64,000 bases of DNA from CALKJP01 sp046299555 (GCA_046299555.1 JBKBHS010000001.1:1612001-1676000), one strand, 5' to 3'; positions 1 to 9,653 are shown, numbered from the stretch's first letter. Notes: generated by a model not told the origin, from the sequence alone. Translations and numbers: made by a program.

Positions 1-237
1 AATTTAGACCCTGAGGAAAGTGCCATAAAAAAACAAAAAATAAAAATGATGCGAGATGTGGTTGAAAAACTTAAACCTCGTTATCGTCAATTAGTTGAAT
101 TACGTTATTTTAATGAATATTCTTACGAAGAAATAGCCGAACAACTTGAATTACCAATAGGAACAGTAAAGGCACAATTGTTTAGAGCCAGAGAGTTTTT
201 ATTTAATATACTTAAAAACACCGAAGACAAAATTTAA
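1..237 (+). CDS. ECF-type RNA polymerase sigma factor, C-terminal part (5' truncated)
   Basis: The reading frame is open from the first base of the window, so the gene begins upstream and only about 78 C-terminal residues are visible. They form a sigma-70 region 4 helix-turn-helix: an acidic linker, then VVEKLKPRYRQLVELRY, then the recognition unit SYEEIAEQLELPIGTVKAQL followed by FRAREFL. This region contacts the -35-like promoter element and the beta-flap of RNA polymerase. An ATG at 46 is internal to the domain and is not the start. rsmG follows after 6 bases, so the two are probably cotranscribed. Without the N-terminal half (region 2) the subgroup and any anti-sigma partner cannot be assigned. 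Confidence 0.85.
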   Translation, partial: NLDPEESAIKKQKIKMMRDVVEKLKPRYRQLVELRYFNEYSYEEIAEQLELPIGTVKAQLFRAREFLFNILKNTEDKI

Positions 238-243
238 AAATAC

Positions 244-876
244 ATGTTGCAAGGTGTTGACTTAATTAAAAAATATTTTCCTGAAATTACTCCTCAACAA
301 GAGCATCAATTTGCTCAACTTATGCCCTTGTATAAAGATTGGAATGATAAAATAAATGTGATTTCAAGAAAAGATATTGATGAACTTTATGAAAGGCATG
401 TTTTACATTCGTTGGGAATAGCAAAAGTTATACAATTTGCTTTAGGCAGTAAAATTTTGGATGTTGGAACAGGCGGTGGTTTTCCGGGTATTCCATTAGC
501 GATTTTATTTCCCGAATGTAATTTTCATTTAGTTGATTCAATAGGGAAAAAAATAAAAGTAGTAAACGATGTTGCAACATCATTAGGGTTAAAAAATGTA
601 AATGCAACCCATGCGCGTGTTGAGCAAATAAATGAAAAATTTGATTTTATTGTTAGTCGCGCTGTTACACAGTTTCCTGAATTTGTTAATTGGGTAAAAA
701 ATAAAATAACTAAAGAACAAAAGAATACATTACCCAATGGAATTCTCTATTTGAAAGGTGGTGATTTAAGCGAAGAGATAAAACCTTTTAAACAAAAAGT
801 AAAAATTTTTGAATTAAAAGAATATTTTAATTCGGAATTTTTTGAAACTAAAAAGGTAGTATATATGCCTTTATAG
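244..876 (+). CDS. rsmG: 16S rRNA (guanine527-N7)-methyltransferase RsmG (GidB)
   Basis: A 210-residue protein of the usual RsmG length. It methylates N7 of G527 in the 530 loop of 16S rRNA using S-adenosylmethionine. The N-terminal helices carry the family pattern YKDWNDKINVISRKDIDELYERHVLHS around residues 30-55 (shown here in two parts: YKDWNDKINVIS and ELYERHVLHS). The SAM-binding motif I ILDVGTGGGFPG is at about residues 69-80 and an acidic motif II (FHLVDS) follows. The SRAV motif at about 137-140 is also typical. It sits 6 bases after the sigma factor and ends 13 bases before a convergent efflux gene. Loss of this enzyme in other bacteria gives low-level streptomycin resistance (family knowledge). 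Confidence 0.95.
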   Translation: MLQGVDLIKKYFPEITPQQEHQFAQLMPLYKDWNDKINVISRKDIDELYERHVLHSLGIAKVIQFALGSKILDVGTGGGFPGIPLAILFPECNFHLVDSIGKKIKVVNDVATSLGLKNVNATHARVEQINEKFDFIVSRAVTQFPEFVNWVKNKITKEQKNTLPNGILYLKGGDLSEEIKPFKQKVKIFELKEYFNSEFFETKKVVYMPL

Positions 877-889
877 TTTATATTCAATT

Positions 890-2332
890 TTATTTCCAGC
901 CTCCACCTAAAGCCTTGTATAAGTTAATGGATGAAATAAATAATTCTTTTCTGGTTTGAGTAAGTTCTAACTCAGATTCCAATCGGCTTTGGCGGGTCAT
1001 TAATACTTCCATATAATTTGCAAAACCCGTTAAAAACAATTCGTTTGAAATGGCAACAGCTTCTTTCATGGTTTTTACTTCTTCTTGTTTTAGCGCTGCA
1101 GCTTTTTCGTAATTCTTAAAACGATTTAGTTCTGTATTAACTTCTTCAACACTTTTTAAAAGTGTTTTTTGGTAATTTAAAAAAGCTTCGTTTTTTTGAG
1201 TTAGCGCTAATTTATAAGCAGCCATAATTTGTTGACGATTTAATAAAGGATTGGTTAAACTACCGGCAACAACATAAGCAATAGAGGCAGGAGTACTAAA
1301 TAAAAGAGCCGACTTAAATGCATTTAATCCATAATTGGCATTAATGTTTATGCTTGGATAAAATGCTGCTTTAGATGATTTTAATTCAGCTTTGGATGAC
1401 AACCACTCTTTTTCTGCCATGATAACATCAGGACGATTTTTTAATAATTCAGATGGAACGCCAATTTTTAAAGGTTCCGGAAGATCATTAATTTCAATAG
1501 TATCTTTTCTGATAATTTTTTGCGGGTATCTGCCTAATAAGTAATTCAAATTATTTTCTAATGCAATTTGTTCTTGAATTTTTATTGCCTCCATAGTTTT
1601 TGCATGGAGTAATTGTGCTTGAAATTGTTTAACCGCAAGCTCATTTATTCGACCGCTTTGTTTTTGAATTTCAATTATCTCGAAAGCCTTTTCTTGTAAT
1701 GCAATATTGTTTTTTAAAATTTCAACTTCGGTATCAACCGATAGCAGTTCATAATATTGACGTGCAACTTCGGCAACAATTTGTGTGGTAATTAAATGTT
1801 TGCCCTGTTCGCTGGCAAGCATTTTGAAAAAAGCCGCTTTTTTTCTATTACGCAACTTACCAAAAAATCCAATTTCCCAACTGGTATTTAATCCCAGCAT
1901 ATAATCAGGAATAGGATTTGGAATGCGTTGATCTTCATTAATATTTTGTGAAAAATTAGTATCAAAATTTCCAACACCGTCTATGGTATAATCACCAAAC
2001 CGCGTTAAACCTAAATTCCCTGTTGCATTTAAGTTAGGAAATAGGGCATTTCTATTAACTTTAAAATTAGAACGAGCAAAATATAATCGCTGATAAGCAA
2101 TTTTCATATCAGGATTATTTACTAATGCAGAATCAATTAAGGCTACCAGTAATTTGTCTTTAAAAAACTCTTTCCAATTAATTAAATTTATTGCTCCTGT
2201 ATCATTTTGATTGGTAAAATAATTTTGAGGCAAATTAATTTTTTCGCTTAGTTGTATTTCTTTTGGAATTCCGCATGAAAAGGTAATAGATATAATTAAA
2301 ATAAGTCCTATGGATTTATGTAAGTTTTTCAT
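890..2332 (-). CDS. Outer-membrane efflux channel lipoprotein, TolC/OprM (NodT) family
   Basis: A 480-residue protein and the last gene of a three-gene RND efflux operon. The N-terminus is a lipoprotein signal ending in SITFSC, so Cys20 is the likely lipidated residue, as in OprM/NodT-type channels. The rest shows the two long alternating-coil repeats of the TolC fold; hallmark stretches are NPDMKIAYQRL near residue 75 and NRPDVIMAEKEW near residue 295. It would form the trimeric exit duct in the outer membrane for the pump encoded just upstream (24-base gap). The short C-terminal end ALGGGWK is typical of this family. The exported substrate is not readable from sequence. Confidence 0.92.
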   Translation of the reverse strand: MKNLHKSIGLILIISITFSCGIPKEIQLSEKINLPQNYFTNQNDTGAINLINWKEFFKDKLLVALIDSALVNNPDMKIAYQRLYFARSNFKVNRNALFPNLNATGNLGLTRFGDYTIDGVGNFDTNFSQNINEDQRIPNPIPDYMLGLNTSWEIGFFGKLRNRKKAAFFKMLASEQGKHLITTQIVAEVARQYYELLSVDTEVEILKNNIALQEKAFEIIEIQKQSGRINELAVKQFQAQLLHAKTMEAIKIQEQIALENNLNYLLGRYPQKIIRKDTIEINDLPEPLKIGVPSELLKNRPDVIMAEKEWLSSKAELKSSKAAFYPSININANYGLNAFKSALLFSTPASIAYVVAGSLTNPLLNRQQIMAAYKLALTQKNEAFLNYQKTLLKSVEEVNTELNRFKNYEKAAALKQEEVKTMKEAVAISNELFLTGFANYMEVLMTRQSRLESELELTQTRKELFISSINLYKALGGGWK

Positions 2333-2356
2333 TTTTCTTTTAAATTAAAAATTAAG

Positions 2357-5300
2357 TTAAGCTTCAATTTCGCTCATGTTATCACTTGTTTGATGATTTT
2401 CAGGTTCGTTACCGCTTTTACGCCATTTATTTTCGAGTAATGCAAAAATGTAATATAGCCCGGGTATGATAAATAGTCCGAATACAGTACCTATTAACAT
2501 ACCGCCAGCAGCAGATGTACCAATTGAACGATTACCTAACTCACCGGGTCCACTTGCAATTACTAATGGAATTAAGCCTGCAATAAATGCAAAAGAGGTC
2601 ATTAAGATTGGGCGGAAACGTGCTGCAGCTCCTTCAATAGTTGCTTCTAATACGCTTAATCCTTCTTTTTGTTTTAAAATAGCAAATTCAACTATTAATA
2701 TGGCATTTTTCCCAAGCAAGCCTATCAGCATTACTAACGCTACTTGCGCATAAATGTTATTTTCTAAACCTAATGCTGCAAGCGATATAAAAGCACCAAA
2801 TACTCCTGTTGGTAATGATAAAATTACCGGAAGAGGTAATAAAAAGCTTTCGTATTGTGCTGCTAAAAGTAAATAAACAAACACCAAGCAGATGATGAAA
2901 ATAAAAATTGCTTGATTCCCTGAAAGTATTTCTTCTCGGGTCATACCTGACCATTCATAAATAAAACCTCTAGGTAATTCTTTTGCAACTTCTTCTATGG
3001 CTTTAATTGCCTCACCACTACTGTATCCTTTAGCAGCATCACCATTTATCATTATTGCGTTTGACATATTATAACGTGTAATTTGTTCAGGACCGTAAAC
3101 GCGTTCTAATTTTATAAAAGTGCTAAACGGAACCATTTCACCTCGTGTGTTTTTTACATATAAGTTTAAAATATCTTCAGGTTTAGCTCTGTATTCCGGA
3201 GCTGCTTGTACCATTACTTTGTACATTTGTCCAAAACGAACAAAGTTGCTCGCATAATAACTTCCTATTAAAGCTTGTAAGGTATTCATGGCGTTATCAA
3301 CGGTTATATCTTTTTTAGCCGCCATTTCATAATCTACTTTTATTAAATATTGTGGAAAACTTGGGTCAAAGCTGGTGAATGCATTCTCAATTTCAGAACG
3401 TGCTTTTATTTTTTCGATAAATTCTTTTCCAACCTCGTCCAAACGATTTAATGATGCGCTTCCGCTTTTATCAATTAAACGTAGTTCAAAACCGCTGGCA
3501 TTTCCAAATCCGGGAACTGTGGGCGGTGGAAAAAATTCTATAATGGCATCATTAATATGTTGAGTTTTTTGTTCTAAAATTTCAATTACTTCTTTTAATT
3601 TTTCTTTTCGTTCGTTCCATGGTTTTAAATTTATCATAGCCATACCGTACGAAGCACCTGCAGATTCGGTTATTAAACTATAACCGCCAAGAGAGGATAT
3701 ATTTTCTACAATATCCAATTCTTTAGCTATTCGGGTAATTTCGTCTAATACTTTACCTGTTCGTTCAACAGTTGAGCCGGGCGGGGTTGTTACATTTACA
3801 TAAATTACACCTTGATCTTCTGTTGGGATAAATCCTGAGGGTAAAATAAAGGTAGTTAACCATGTTCCTAAAACGAATAAAATTAGGATTGAAAGTGTAA
3901 GTAGTTTTTTGGAACCATATCGCTCAACTAAATTTTTGTAACGAATTGTTAACTTGTTGTAATATGTATTAAAACTATCAAAGAATTTTTGGATGAATTT
4001 AATTTTAGAACCATGAGATGGTTTTAATAGAATGGCACATAATGCAGGTGTTAAAGTTAAGGCATTAATACCTGAAATAACAATGGCAATGGCTAATGTT
4101 AAAGAAAATTGACGATAAAAAATTCCAACCGGACCTGACATAAATGCAACGGGAATAAATACAGCCGACATTACTAATGTAATGGCCACTATGGCTCCAC
4201 CTATTTCGCGCATGGCTTCCATGGTAGCAGGTAGAGCCGGTATATGTTTTTCGTGCATTTTTGCGTGTACGGCTTCAACTACCACAATAGCATTATCTAC
4301 AACAATACCAATGGCTAAAACCATAGCAAACAAGGTGAGTAAGTTGATGGAAAAACCCAGCATTTGCATAAAAGCAAATGTTCCGATAAGAGCTACCGGA
4401 ACAGCGAGTGCAGGTATTAAAGTAGAACGAAAATCTTGTAAGAAAATAAATACAACCAAAGAAACTAATATAAAAGCTTCAACAAGTGTTCTTAATACTT
4501 CTGCAATTGATGCATCTAAAAAGCGAGATACGTCATAGGCTACATTGTATTTCATTTTTGGAGGGAAAGCTGTTGCTTCCAATTCTTTCATTCTTTTCTT
4601 AACATTATTAATAACTTCTCTCGCATTCGAACCCGGACGTTGTTTTAACATGATGGAAGCGGAGGGTCTTCCATCTGTTTTAGAATCCATGTGATAACTA
4701 AATGAATCGAATTCAATGTCAGCTAAGTCTTTTAGTTTTAGAAAAGATCCATCAGCATTCGCACGAATGATAATGTTTTCATATTGCTCTGGTTCAAAGA
4801 ATTTACCGGTATAACGTAATACATATTGCATTACCTGAGCTCGTTTGTCAGAACTTTCTCCTGTTTTTCCGGGTGCTGCTTCTACATTTTGCCCTCTTAT
4901 TGCAGCAATAATTTCGTCTGTTGAAACATTGTATGCCGCCAATTTATCAGGTTTTAGCCATACACGCATGGAGTAATCGCGCGAACCCATAATCTCGGCA
5001 AACCCAACTCCATCAATACGTTTTAATTCCGGCAAAATATTAATGTCGGCAAAATTGTAAACAAATTTTTCATCGGCACTTTCATCTTCGCTGTAAAGAT
5101 TTAAGTACAGTAACATACTATTTACTTCTTTCTCTGTTTGAACACCGGCTTTAATAACTTCTTCCGGAAGTTCATCCAATACAGTTGTTACACGATTTTG
5201 AACGTTAACGGCTGCTACATCCGGATCAGTTCCAACTTGAAAGAAAACGGTAATTATTGTTGTACCATTATTTGAAGAAACAGATGACATGTAGGTCATT

Positions 5301-5521
5301 CCGGGAACTCCGTTAATAGCTCTTTCAATAGGAGTAGCAACTGCTTTTGAACATACTTCTGCATTAGCTCCGGTATATTTTGCAGTAACGGTAACAGATG
5401 GTGGTACAATATCGGGAAATTGTGTTACAGGTAAACCTAATAAAGCCAGTAACCCCACCAGTGTAATTAATAAAGAAATTACTAATGAAAGTATCGGACG
5501 ATTTATAAACAAATTGAGCAT
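2357..5521 (-). CDS. RND multidrug efflux pump inner-membrane subunit, HAE1 (AcrB-like) family
   Basis: A 1054-residue proton-driven inner-membrane transporter, full length for the AcrB family. It has two tandem halves, each with a first transmembrane helix, a large periplasmic loop and five further helices. The first helix begins FINRPILSLVISLL. The TM4 proton-relay motif AIGIVVDNAIVVVE is present, with one acidic residue where AcrB has an Asp pair; Asn at the second position is common in this branch. The TM10 lysine motif GKNAILIVEFA is intact. It lies between adaptor (16-base gap) and channel genes, making a complete tripartite efflux system. The order adaptor, pump, channel is standard in Bacteroidota. 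Substrate is unknown. Confidence 0.96.
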   Translation of the reverse strand: MLNLFINRPILSLVISLLITLVGLLALLGLPVTQFPDIVPPSVTVTAKYTGANAEVCSKAVATPIERAINGVPGMTYMSSVSSNNGTTIITVFFQVGTDPDVAAVNVQNRVTTVLDELPEEVIKAGVQTEKEVNSMLLYLNLYSEDESADEKFVYNFADINILPELKRIDGVGFAEIMGSRDYSMRVWLKPDKLAAYNVSTDEIIAAIRGQNVEAAPGKTGESSDKRAQVMQYVLRYTGKFFEPEQYENIIIRANADGSFLKLKDLADIEFDSFSYHMDSKTDGRPSASIMLKQRPGSNAREVINNVKKRMKELEATAFPPKMKYNVAYDVSRFLDASIAEVLRTLVEAFILVSLVVFIFLQDFRSTLIPALAVPVALIGTFAFMQMLGFSINLLTLFAMVLAIGIVVDNAIVVVEAVHAKMHEKHIPALPATMEAMREIGGAIVAITLVMSAVFIPVAFMSGPVGIFYRQFSLTLAIAIVISGINALTLTPALCAILLKPSHGSKIKFIQKFFDSFNTYYNKLTIRYKNLVERYGSKKLLTLSILILFVLGTWLTTFILPSGFIPTEDQGVIYVNVTTPPGSTVERTGKVLDEITRIAKELDIVENISSLGGYSLITESAGASYGMAMINLKPWNERKEKLKEVIEILEQKTQHINDAIIEFFPPPTVPGFGNASGFELRLIDKSGSASLNRLDEVGKEFIEKIKARSEIENAFTSFDPSFPQYLIKVDYEMAAKKDITVDNAMNTLQALIGSYYASNFVRFGQMYKVMVQAAPEYRAKPEDILNLYVKNTRGEMVPFSTFIKLERVYGPEQITRYNMSNAIMINGDAAKGYSSGEAIKAIEEVAKELPRGFIYEWSGMTREEILSGNQAIFIFIICLVFVYLLLAAQYESFLLPLPVILSLPTGVFGAFISLAALGLENNIYAQVALVMLIGLLGKNAILIVEFAILKQKEGLSVLEATIEGAAARFRPILMTSFAFIAGLIPLVIASGPGELGNRSIGTSAAGGMLIGTVFGLFIIPGLYYIFALLENKWRKSGNEPENHQTSDNMSEIEA

Positions 5522-5537
5522 AGCAATAGGGTATAAA

Positions 5538-6674
5538 TTATTTATTTAATTCTTTTAAAATTTCATTCATTTCAACCATTTTAGGTTTAATTACTTTACC
5601 CTCTTTTAAACTTTGAATTCCTTCATAAATAATTACATCCCCTTCTTTTAATCCTTCATCCACAATGTAAAAATCGCCATAGCGTTGTAATGGTTTAAAG
5701 CTTTTCATAATCAGCATATTATTTTTATCTACCAGAAATACATAATATTTATCTTGTATTTCCATGGTTGATTTTTGAGGAATGATAATTGCGTTTTTCA
5801 TTACTTCATTTATCACAACTTTTCCTGTAGAACCATGTTTTAATATTTTGTCAGGGTTTTTAAATTTTGCTCTAACTGCTAAGGCTCCGGTTCCAATTTC
5901 AAACTCTGTTTCCATGGTTTCAATTTTTCCATTGTATGGATATACCGAACCATCTGCTAATACTAATTGAACACGAGCATTAAATAAAGAGTCGTTATTT
6001 TTATTATTAAAATATTTTAAATATTCAATTTCTGAAACTTTAAAATATGCATTCACAAATTCAACATCTGAAATGGTTGTTAGCAAGGTACCTTCGGAAA
6101 TTAAACTTCCAATTTTATATGGGATACGGTCAATAATTCCGTTGAATGGTGAACGAATATTGGTATTGGCTAATTTAACAGATGCTGCAATTTCATCGGC
6201 TTTTGCTTGTTCTATTTTAGCTTTGGCAATTTCCAGTTTTGATTCTGCTAAATCTAATTCGGTTTTAGCTATTACATTTTTATCAACCAGTAATTTTACA
6301 CGTTCTAACTCAACTTCGGCTGATCTTTTTTCGGCTTCTGCACTTTTTAAATTGGCTTTAGCTCTGTTTAATTCTGCTTGATATTCTTCTTGATTGATTT
6401 GAAATAATAATTGACCTTTGGTTACTGATTTACCTTCGTCAACCAAAATAGATTCGAGATATCCTTCTACTCTTGCTCTAATTTCAACGTTTTGAACAGC
6501 ATGTATATCGGCTACATATTCTAATTTACTGATAATATCTTTTGTAAAAACTTTAATAACCGGATATTCTTTACTTGTTTCTAACGTTTCTTCTTCTATA
6601 TTATTAGTGTTATTGTTACAATTGATTAGTAATAAACTTAAAAATAGAAATATGGATAAATTTCTCTTTGTCAT
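5538..6674 (-). CDS. RND efflux periplasmic adaptor (membrane fusion protein, AcrA-like)
   Basis: A 378-residue adaptor that bridges the inner-membrane pump and outer-membrane channel. The N-terminus is a lipoprotein signal with Cys19 in LLLINC. A lipoyl half-motif (VEIRARVEGYLESI) is at about residues 64-77, then a long alpha-hairpin rich in Ala, Glu and Lys from about 95 to 165, then the second lipoyl half (NTNIRSPFNGIIDR), and C-terminal beta-barrel and membrane-proximal domains. It is the first gene of the pump operon. No TetR or two-component regulator is next to it; the gene upstream is a small secreted unknown, separated by an inverted repeat. Confidence 0.95.
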   Translation of the reverse strand: MTKRNLSIFLFLSLLLINCNNNTNNIEEETLETSKEYPVIKVFTKDIISKLEYVADIHAVQNVEIRARVEGYLESILVDEGKSVTKGQLLFQINQEEYQAELNRAKANLKSAEAEKRSAEVELERVKLLVDKNVIAKTELDLAESKLEIAKAKIEQAKADEIAASVKLANTNIRSPFNGIIDRIPYKIGSLISEGTLLTTISDVEFVNAYFKVSEIEYLKYFNNKNNDSLFNARVQLVLADGSVYPYNGKIETMETEFEIGTGALAVRAKFKNPDKILKHGSTGKVVINEVMKNAIIIPQKSTMEIQDKYYVFLVDKNNMLIMKSFKPLQRYGDFYIVDEGLKEGDVIIYEGIQSLKEGKVIKPKMVEMNEILKELNK

Positions 6675-6710
6675 GTAAAATGTAGTTTAAATTAAAGGTG
6701 AATAAAAAGT

Positions 6711-6743
6711 TTTTAGAACATAAAGTGCTTAATAGTTCTAAAA
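6711..6743 (-). terminator. Inverted repeat between a small unknown gene and the efflux operon
   Basis: TTTTAGAAC at 6711-6719 is matched by GTTCTAAAA at 6735-6743, a 9-bp AT-rich stem with a 15-base loop. On the minus strand it spans the stop codon of the 136-aa gene and is followed by AAACTTTTTATTC. It may be a weak terminator or a processing hairpin that separates the small gene from the efflux operon. A chance AT-rich repeat is possible. Confidence 0.3.
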
Positions 6744-7145
6744 GGGAGTGAGTCGAAATATAAAACTATATCCGGAGGAAATTATAAATTTAGAATTGTA
6801 GAAGTTTAAAAAGGATTTTTCAGAGAGATGTTTATAAACATTGATTTTTGTTGAAAAATAAGATAAATTATAACAATAAGAAAATGAACTTCTATTAATT
6901 CGTTTGGTTAAAAAATCTTTTTCAAAGATGGCAGCTTCTTCATCTACAGGAAGATTTATTTCCGTATCAAATACTGCTTCACAAATTAATTCAATAACCG
7001 ATTGAATTTCATTTTCAGTGTGTTCAGTTGTACTGTAAATGGTAAAGTCTTTATTAAAAAAAAATTCATTTTGCTGTGGTACACAGAAAAATAAATTGAT
7101 AGTTGCTATAAGCGTAAAATAGAGTATGGCTTTTTTCAAAAACAC
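6738..7145 (-). CDS. Small secreted or membrane-anchored protein of unknown function
   Basis: I do not recognise this family. It encodes roughly 135 residues with a hydrophobic N-terminal segment (KKAILYFTLIATINLFFC) that reads as a signal peptide or lipoprotein signal, followed by an acidic stretch and a Ser/Tyr/Phe-rich tail. There is no ATG near the N-terminus: GTG at 7145, TTG at 7151 and TTG at 7139 are all possible, and I chose GTG. It lies 34 bases downstream of the 191-aa gene and 63 bases before the efflux adaptor on the same strand. It could be a poorly conserved envelope protein or a non-conserved open frame. Confidence 0.45.
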   Translation of the reverse strand: MFLKKAILYFTLIATINLFFCVPQQNEFFFNKDFTIYSTTEHTENEIQSVIELICEAVFDTEINLPVDEEAAIFEKDFLTKRINRSSFSYCYNLSYFSTKINVYKHLSEKSFLNFYNSKFIISSGYSFIFRLTPF

Positions 7146-7179
7146 GTGCAAAATTAATTTTTTTGAAAAATTATTAAAG

Positions 7180-7755
7180 CTATTTATAATAATTTAATCT
7201 TTTATTTATTTCCGATTGAATAGATTGAAATAACTGAATAGGGGATAAGCTACTCCAGTTCATGTTCTCAAATTTTCCCCCCATATTTATAAAATAATCT
7301 ATTCCATATTGTTTAAATTCCATAATAACATGTGGCCTAAAATTTAAAAAAGTAATCCATCCATCTTCTACATCTTCAAACCATTCTTCATAGTAGCTGT
7401 CATCCGATGCGTGAAAATTTAATACATTTTCTCCAATAATAATGTATTTATTAATTCCATGATGTAACATGGTATCAACAATATCACGTTTTAAAAACAT
7501 AATATCATTGTTTAAACAATCATTCCATTCGCCAATCATTTCAAAAATTGCAAAACCTTCTTTATAATCGGCATACAAAATTTTCATAAATAGGGTTTGT
7601 GAACCAAAATCGTCCCACTGGGGGTGGATTAAATAATTATATACTGCATGTGTAAATTCAAATTCGCTATATTCTCGGCCATAGAAGGGAGAGCGTTCGT
7701 CTTCTGATGCAATATATAAATGACGCCAGCTATAATGAGGTTCTATATCGTGCAT
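7180..7755 (-). CDS. Conserved hypothetical protein, acidic and aromatic-rich
   Basis: A 191-residue protein with no signal peptide or membrane segment, so probably cytoplasmic. It is rich in Trp, Tyr, Phe, Asp and Glu (for example YYEEWFEDVEDGWITF at about residues 121-136). The pattern HPQWDDFGSQTLFMKILYAD near residue 47 looks like a folded domain rather than random sequence. I recall similar proteins in Bacteroidota but cannot name a function. Its start codon lies two bases after the murQ stop, so it is almost certainly cotranscribed with murQ and the 361-aa gene upstream. Confidence 0.65.
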   Translation of the reverse strand: MHDIEPHYSWRHLYIASEDERSPFYGREYSEFEFTHAVYNYLIHPQWDDFGSQTLFMKILYADYKEGFAIFEMIGEWNDCLNNDIMFLKRDIVDTMLHHGINKYIIIGENVLNFHASDDSYYEEWFEDVEDGWITFLNFRPHVIMEFKQYGIDYFINMGGKFENMNWSSLSPIQLFQSIQSEINKRLNYYK

Positions 7756-7757
7756 AT

Positions 7758-8564
7758 TTATTTATTGGAATCAATAGCTTTTCTAACACTACCGAATTTT
7801 TTTAATAATTCATTGGCTTCATCATAGCCAATATTTAATGCTTCCATCACCATTTTGGTGCCTCTGTCAATCAATTTATTATTACTTAATTGCATATCTA
7901 CCATACGATTGCCTTTAACCCTTCCTAATTGAATCATAACAGACGTTGAAATCATGTTCAATACTAGTTTTTGTGCAGTACCCGATTTCATTCGCGTGCT
8001 GCCGGTAACAAATTCAGGACCTACAACAATTTCAATGGGATAATCGCAGTGTTGTGATAATATACTGTTGGGATTGCACGAAATGCCTCCTGTTATTATA
8101 TTGTGTTCTTTACATTTATCAATAGCTCCAATTACATATGGAGTTGTTCCAGATGCGGTGATTCCTATTACCACATCTTCTTTAGATATTGCATGTTCTT
8201 GTAAATCTTTCCATCCTTGTTCACGGTCGTCTTCTGCAAATTCTACTGCTTTTCGAATAGCAGTATCTCCACCTGCAATAATACCAATTACTAATCCATA
8301 AGGAACACCATAAGTTGGCGGACATTCTGATGCATCAACAATTCCTAATCTGCCACTGGTACCTGCTCCAATATAAAAGAGTCGACCGCCATTTTTCATT
8401 TTTTCTACAATTACTTTTACAAGTTTTTCTATTTGTGGTATCGCTTTTTCTATGGCTTGAGGAACTTTGTGGTCTTCTTTATTCATATTCACCAATAATT
8501 CGTGAATACTCATTTTTTCTAAATCGTTATATAACGAGGGTTGTTCAGTAACTTTCTGGCTCAT
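7758..8564 (-). CDS. murQ: N-acetylmuramic acid 6-phosphate etherase MurQ
   Basis: This 268-residue cytoplasmic enzyme removes the D-lactyl ether of MurNAc-6-phosphate, giving GlcNAc-6-phosphate and D-lactate during peptidoglycan recycling. The SIS-domain signature GAGTSGRLGIVDASECPPTY is at about residues 66-85, and the second family motif GSTRMKSGTAQKLVLNM is at about residues 187-203. I chose the ATG at 8564 over an in-frame TTG at 8573 because MSQKVTEQPSLYNDLEKMS matches the usual N-terminus. The start overlaps the end of the upstream gene by 20 bases, which implies translational coupling. No MurNAc transporter or kinase is adjacent. Confidence 0.95.
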   Translation of the reverse strand: MSQKVTEQPSLYNDLEKMSIHELLVNMNKEDHKVPQAIEKAIPQIEKLVKVIVEKMKNGGRLFYIGAGTSGRLGIVDASECPPTYGVPYGLVIGIIAGGDTAIRKAVEFAEDDREQGWKDLQEHAISKEDVVIGITASGTTPYVIGAIDKCKEHNIITGGISCNPNSILSQHCDYPIEIVVGPEFVTGSTRMKSGTAQKLVLNMISTSVMIQLGRVKGNRMVDMQLSNNKLIDRGTKMVMEALNIGYDEANELLKKFGSVRKAIDSNK

Positions 8565-9630
8565 CTTTTTCAATTAAATTAAAGAGTTCATTATTTATTT
8601 TTTTCGTTTCTGCCCATGACCAATTTTGCTTTGGATATAAATTTTTGTAGTTCTGTTTAAAGAAATCGATAACAATATTTGTAAAGGTATCCGAATCAAT
8701 TGTGCTTGATATAATAGGGCGTTTATAAGGACTTTCAAAACGAGTTTCTTTATCTAATTCCGCACTGTTTAAACTAAGCATTGCACCTGTATCGGTATAA
8801 TGATTAGCGCTCCATTGATTATTGCTTTTTTCTTCTTTGTTCAAATTATCCGCCAAAGGTTTTAGGTGTAATCTTGGATACGTTGGCCTGCTTACTATAT
8901 CAACCCAAGTAGTATATTTATGTTCAATTTCGTATCGATTATTTTCATACATACTAATAACTACGTCATATCCTTTTGTAACTGAAAAGAGTGCATAATA
9001 ATGAAGTGGTTCAGGAATTTCAATAAAAATGATTTTTAAATCATCCAGCTTGGTGATTTTTGCCTGTTTTATTTTTTCTAAATCATCTATAACCTTTTGA
9101 TATTCTTCTTCCCAGTCGTAAGTGTATTTTTCTGTATTAATTAACACATCGCTAAAATGCTTTAAACAATATTCAAATTTATCAGCACAAGCTTCCATTT
9201 CATTTAAGCCTAAACGCAGGTAGCCGAAGGGTTTATAAAAGTTGGCCGCTTCAATTTTATTTAACCAGCAAACTAATTGTAAGGCATGTTTGGTGTCAGG
9301 ATGCTTAATGTTTAATTCTCTGAAATCGCCAATGCTGGCAACTTCTTTCAAAGTATTTTTATATTGTAAAGCAAGTTCTGGATTAAACAAAGCCCACACT
9401 CCAATAAATCCATCAATGTCAAAATGAGTAGCTGAAACAATTTCTATATCTAACCCATTTATATTTTTTTCCAAAGCATTTAAAACAATAGCAGCACTGG
9501 TGTCGTCTTTTATTTCATTTATAGTATTGGCTCCTTTCCAATGTGAAAGCACTAAACCATTATGATAATAACCATCTACAACAATTGCTTTTTGTCCATT
9601 TAAGAGATGATATGGAATAAATTTTTTCAA
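8545..9630 (-). CDS. Uncharacterised conserved protein (resembles DUF6687 family)
   Basis: A 361-residue cytoplasmic protein with no signal peptide or membrane helix. The N-terminus (FIPYHLLNGQKAIVVDGYYH) and the motif HFDIDGFIGVWAL near residues 68-80 resemble a family I remember as DUF6687, whose function is unknown. The His-Phe-Asp-x-Asp-Gly motif suggests a metal or phosphate site, but that is inference. The start is TTG at 9630, since no ATG or GTG precedes the conserved N-terminus. It is the first gene of a minus-strand run with murQ and a 191-aa gene. A TAnnTTTG box on this strand lies about 36 bases upstream. Confidence 0.7.
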   Translation of the reverse strand: MKKFIPYHLLNGQKAIVVDGYYHNGLVLSHWKGANTINEIKDDTSAAIVLNALEKNINGLDIEIVSATHFDIDGFIGVWALFNPELALQYKNTLKEVASIGDFRELNIKHPDTKHALQLVCWLNKIEAANFYKPFGYLRLGLNEMEACADKFEYCLKHFSDVLINTEKYTYDWEEEYQKVIDDLEKIKQAKITKLDDLKIIFIEIPEPLHYYALFSVTKGYDVVISMYENNRYEIEHKYTTWVDIVSRPTYPRLHLKPLADNLNKEEKSNNQWSANHYTDTGAMLSLNSAELDKETRFESPYKRPIISSTIDSDTFTNIVIDFFKQNYKNLYPKQNWSWAETKKINNELFNLIEKDEPESY

Positions 9631-9653
9631 ACTGTTAATATATATTAAATGCT

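Noticed and set aside
4182..4538. 118-aa open frame on the plus strand within the RND pump gene
   Set aside because: It mirrors a transmembrane region of the pump and has no independent support.
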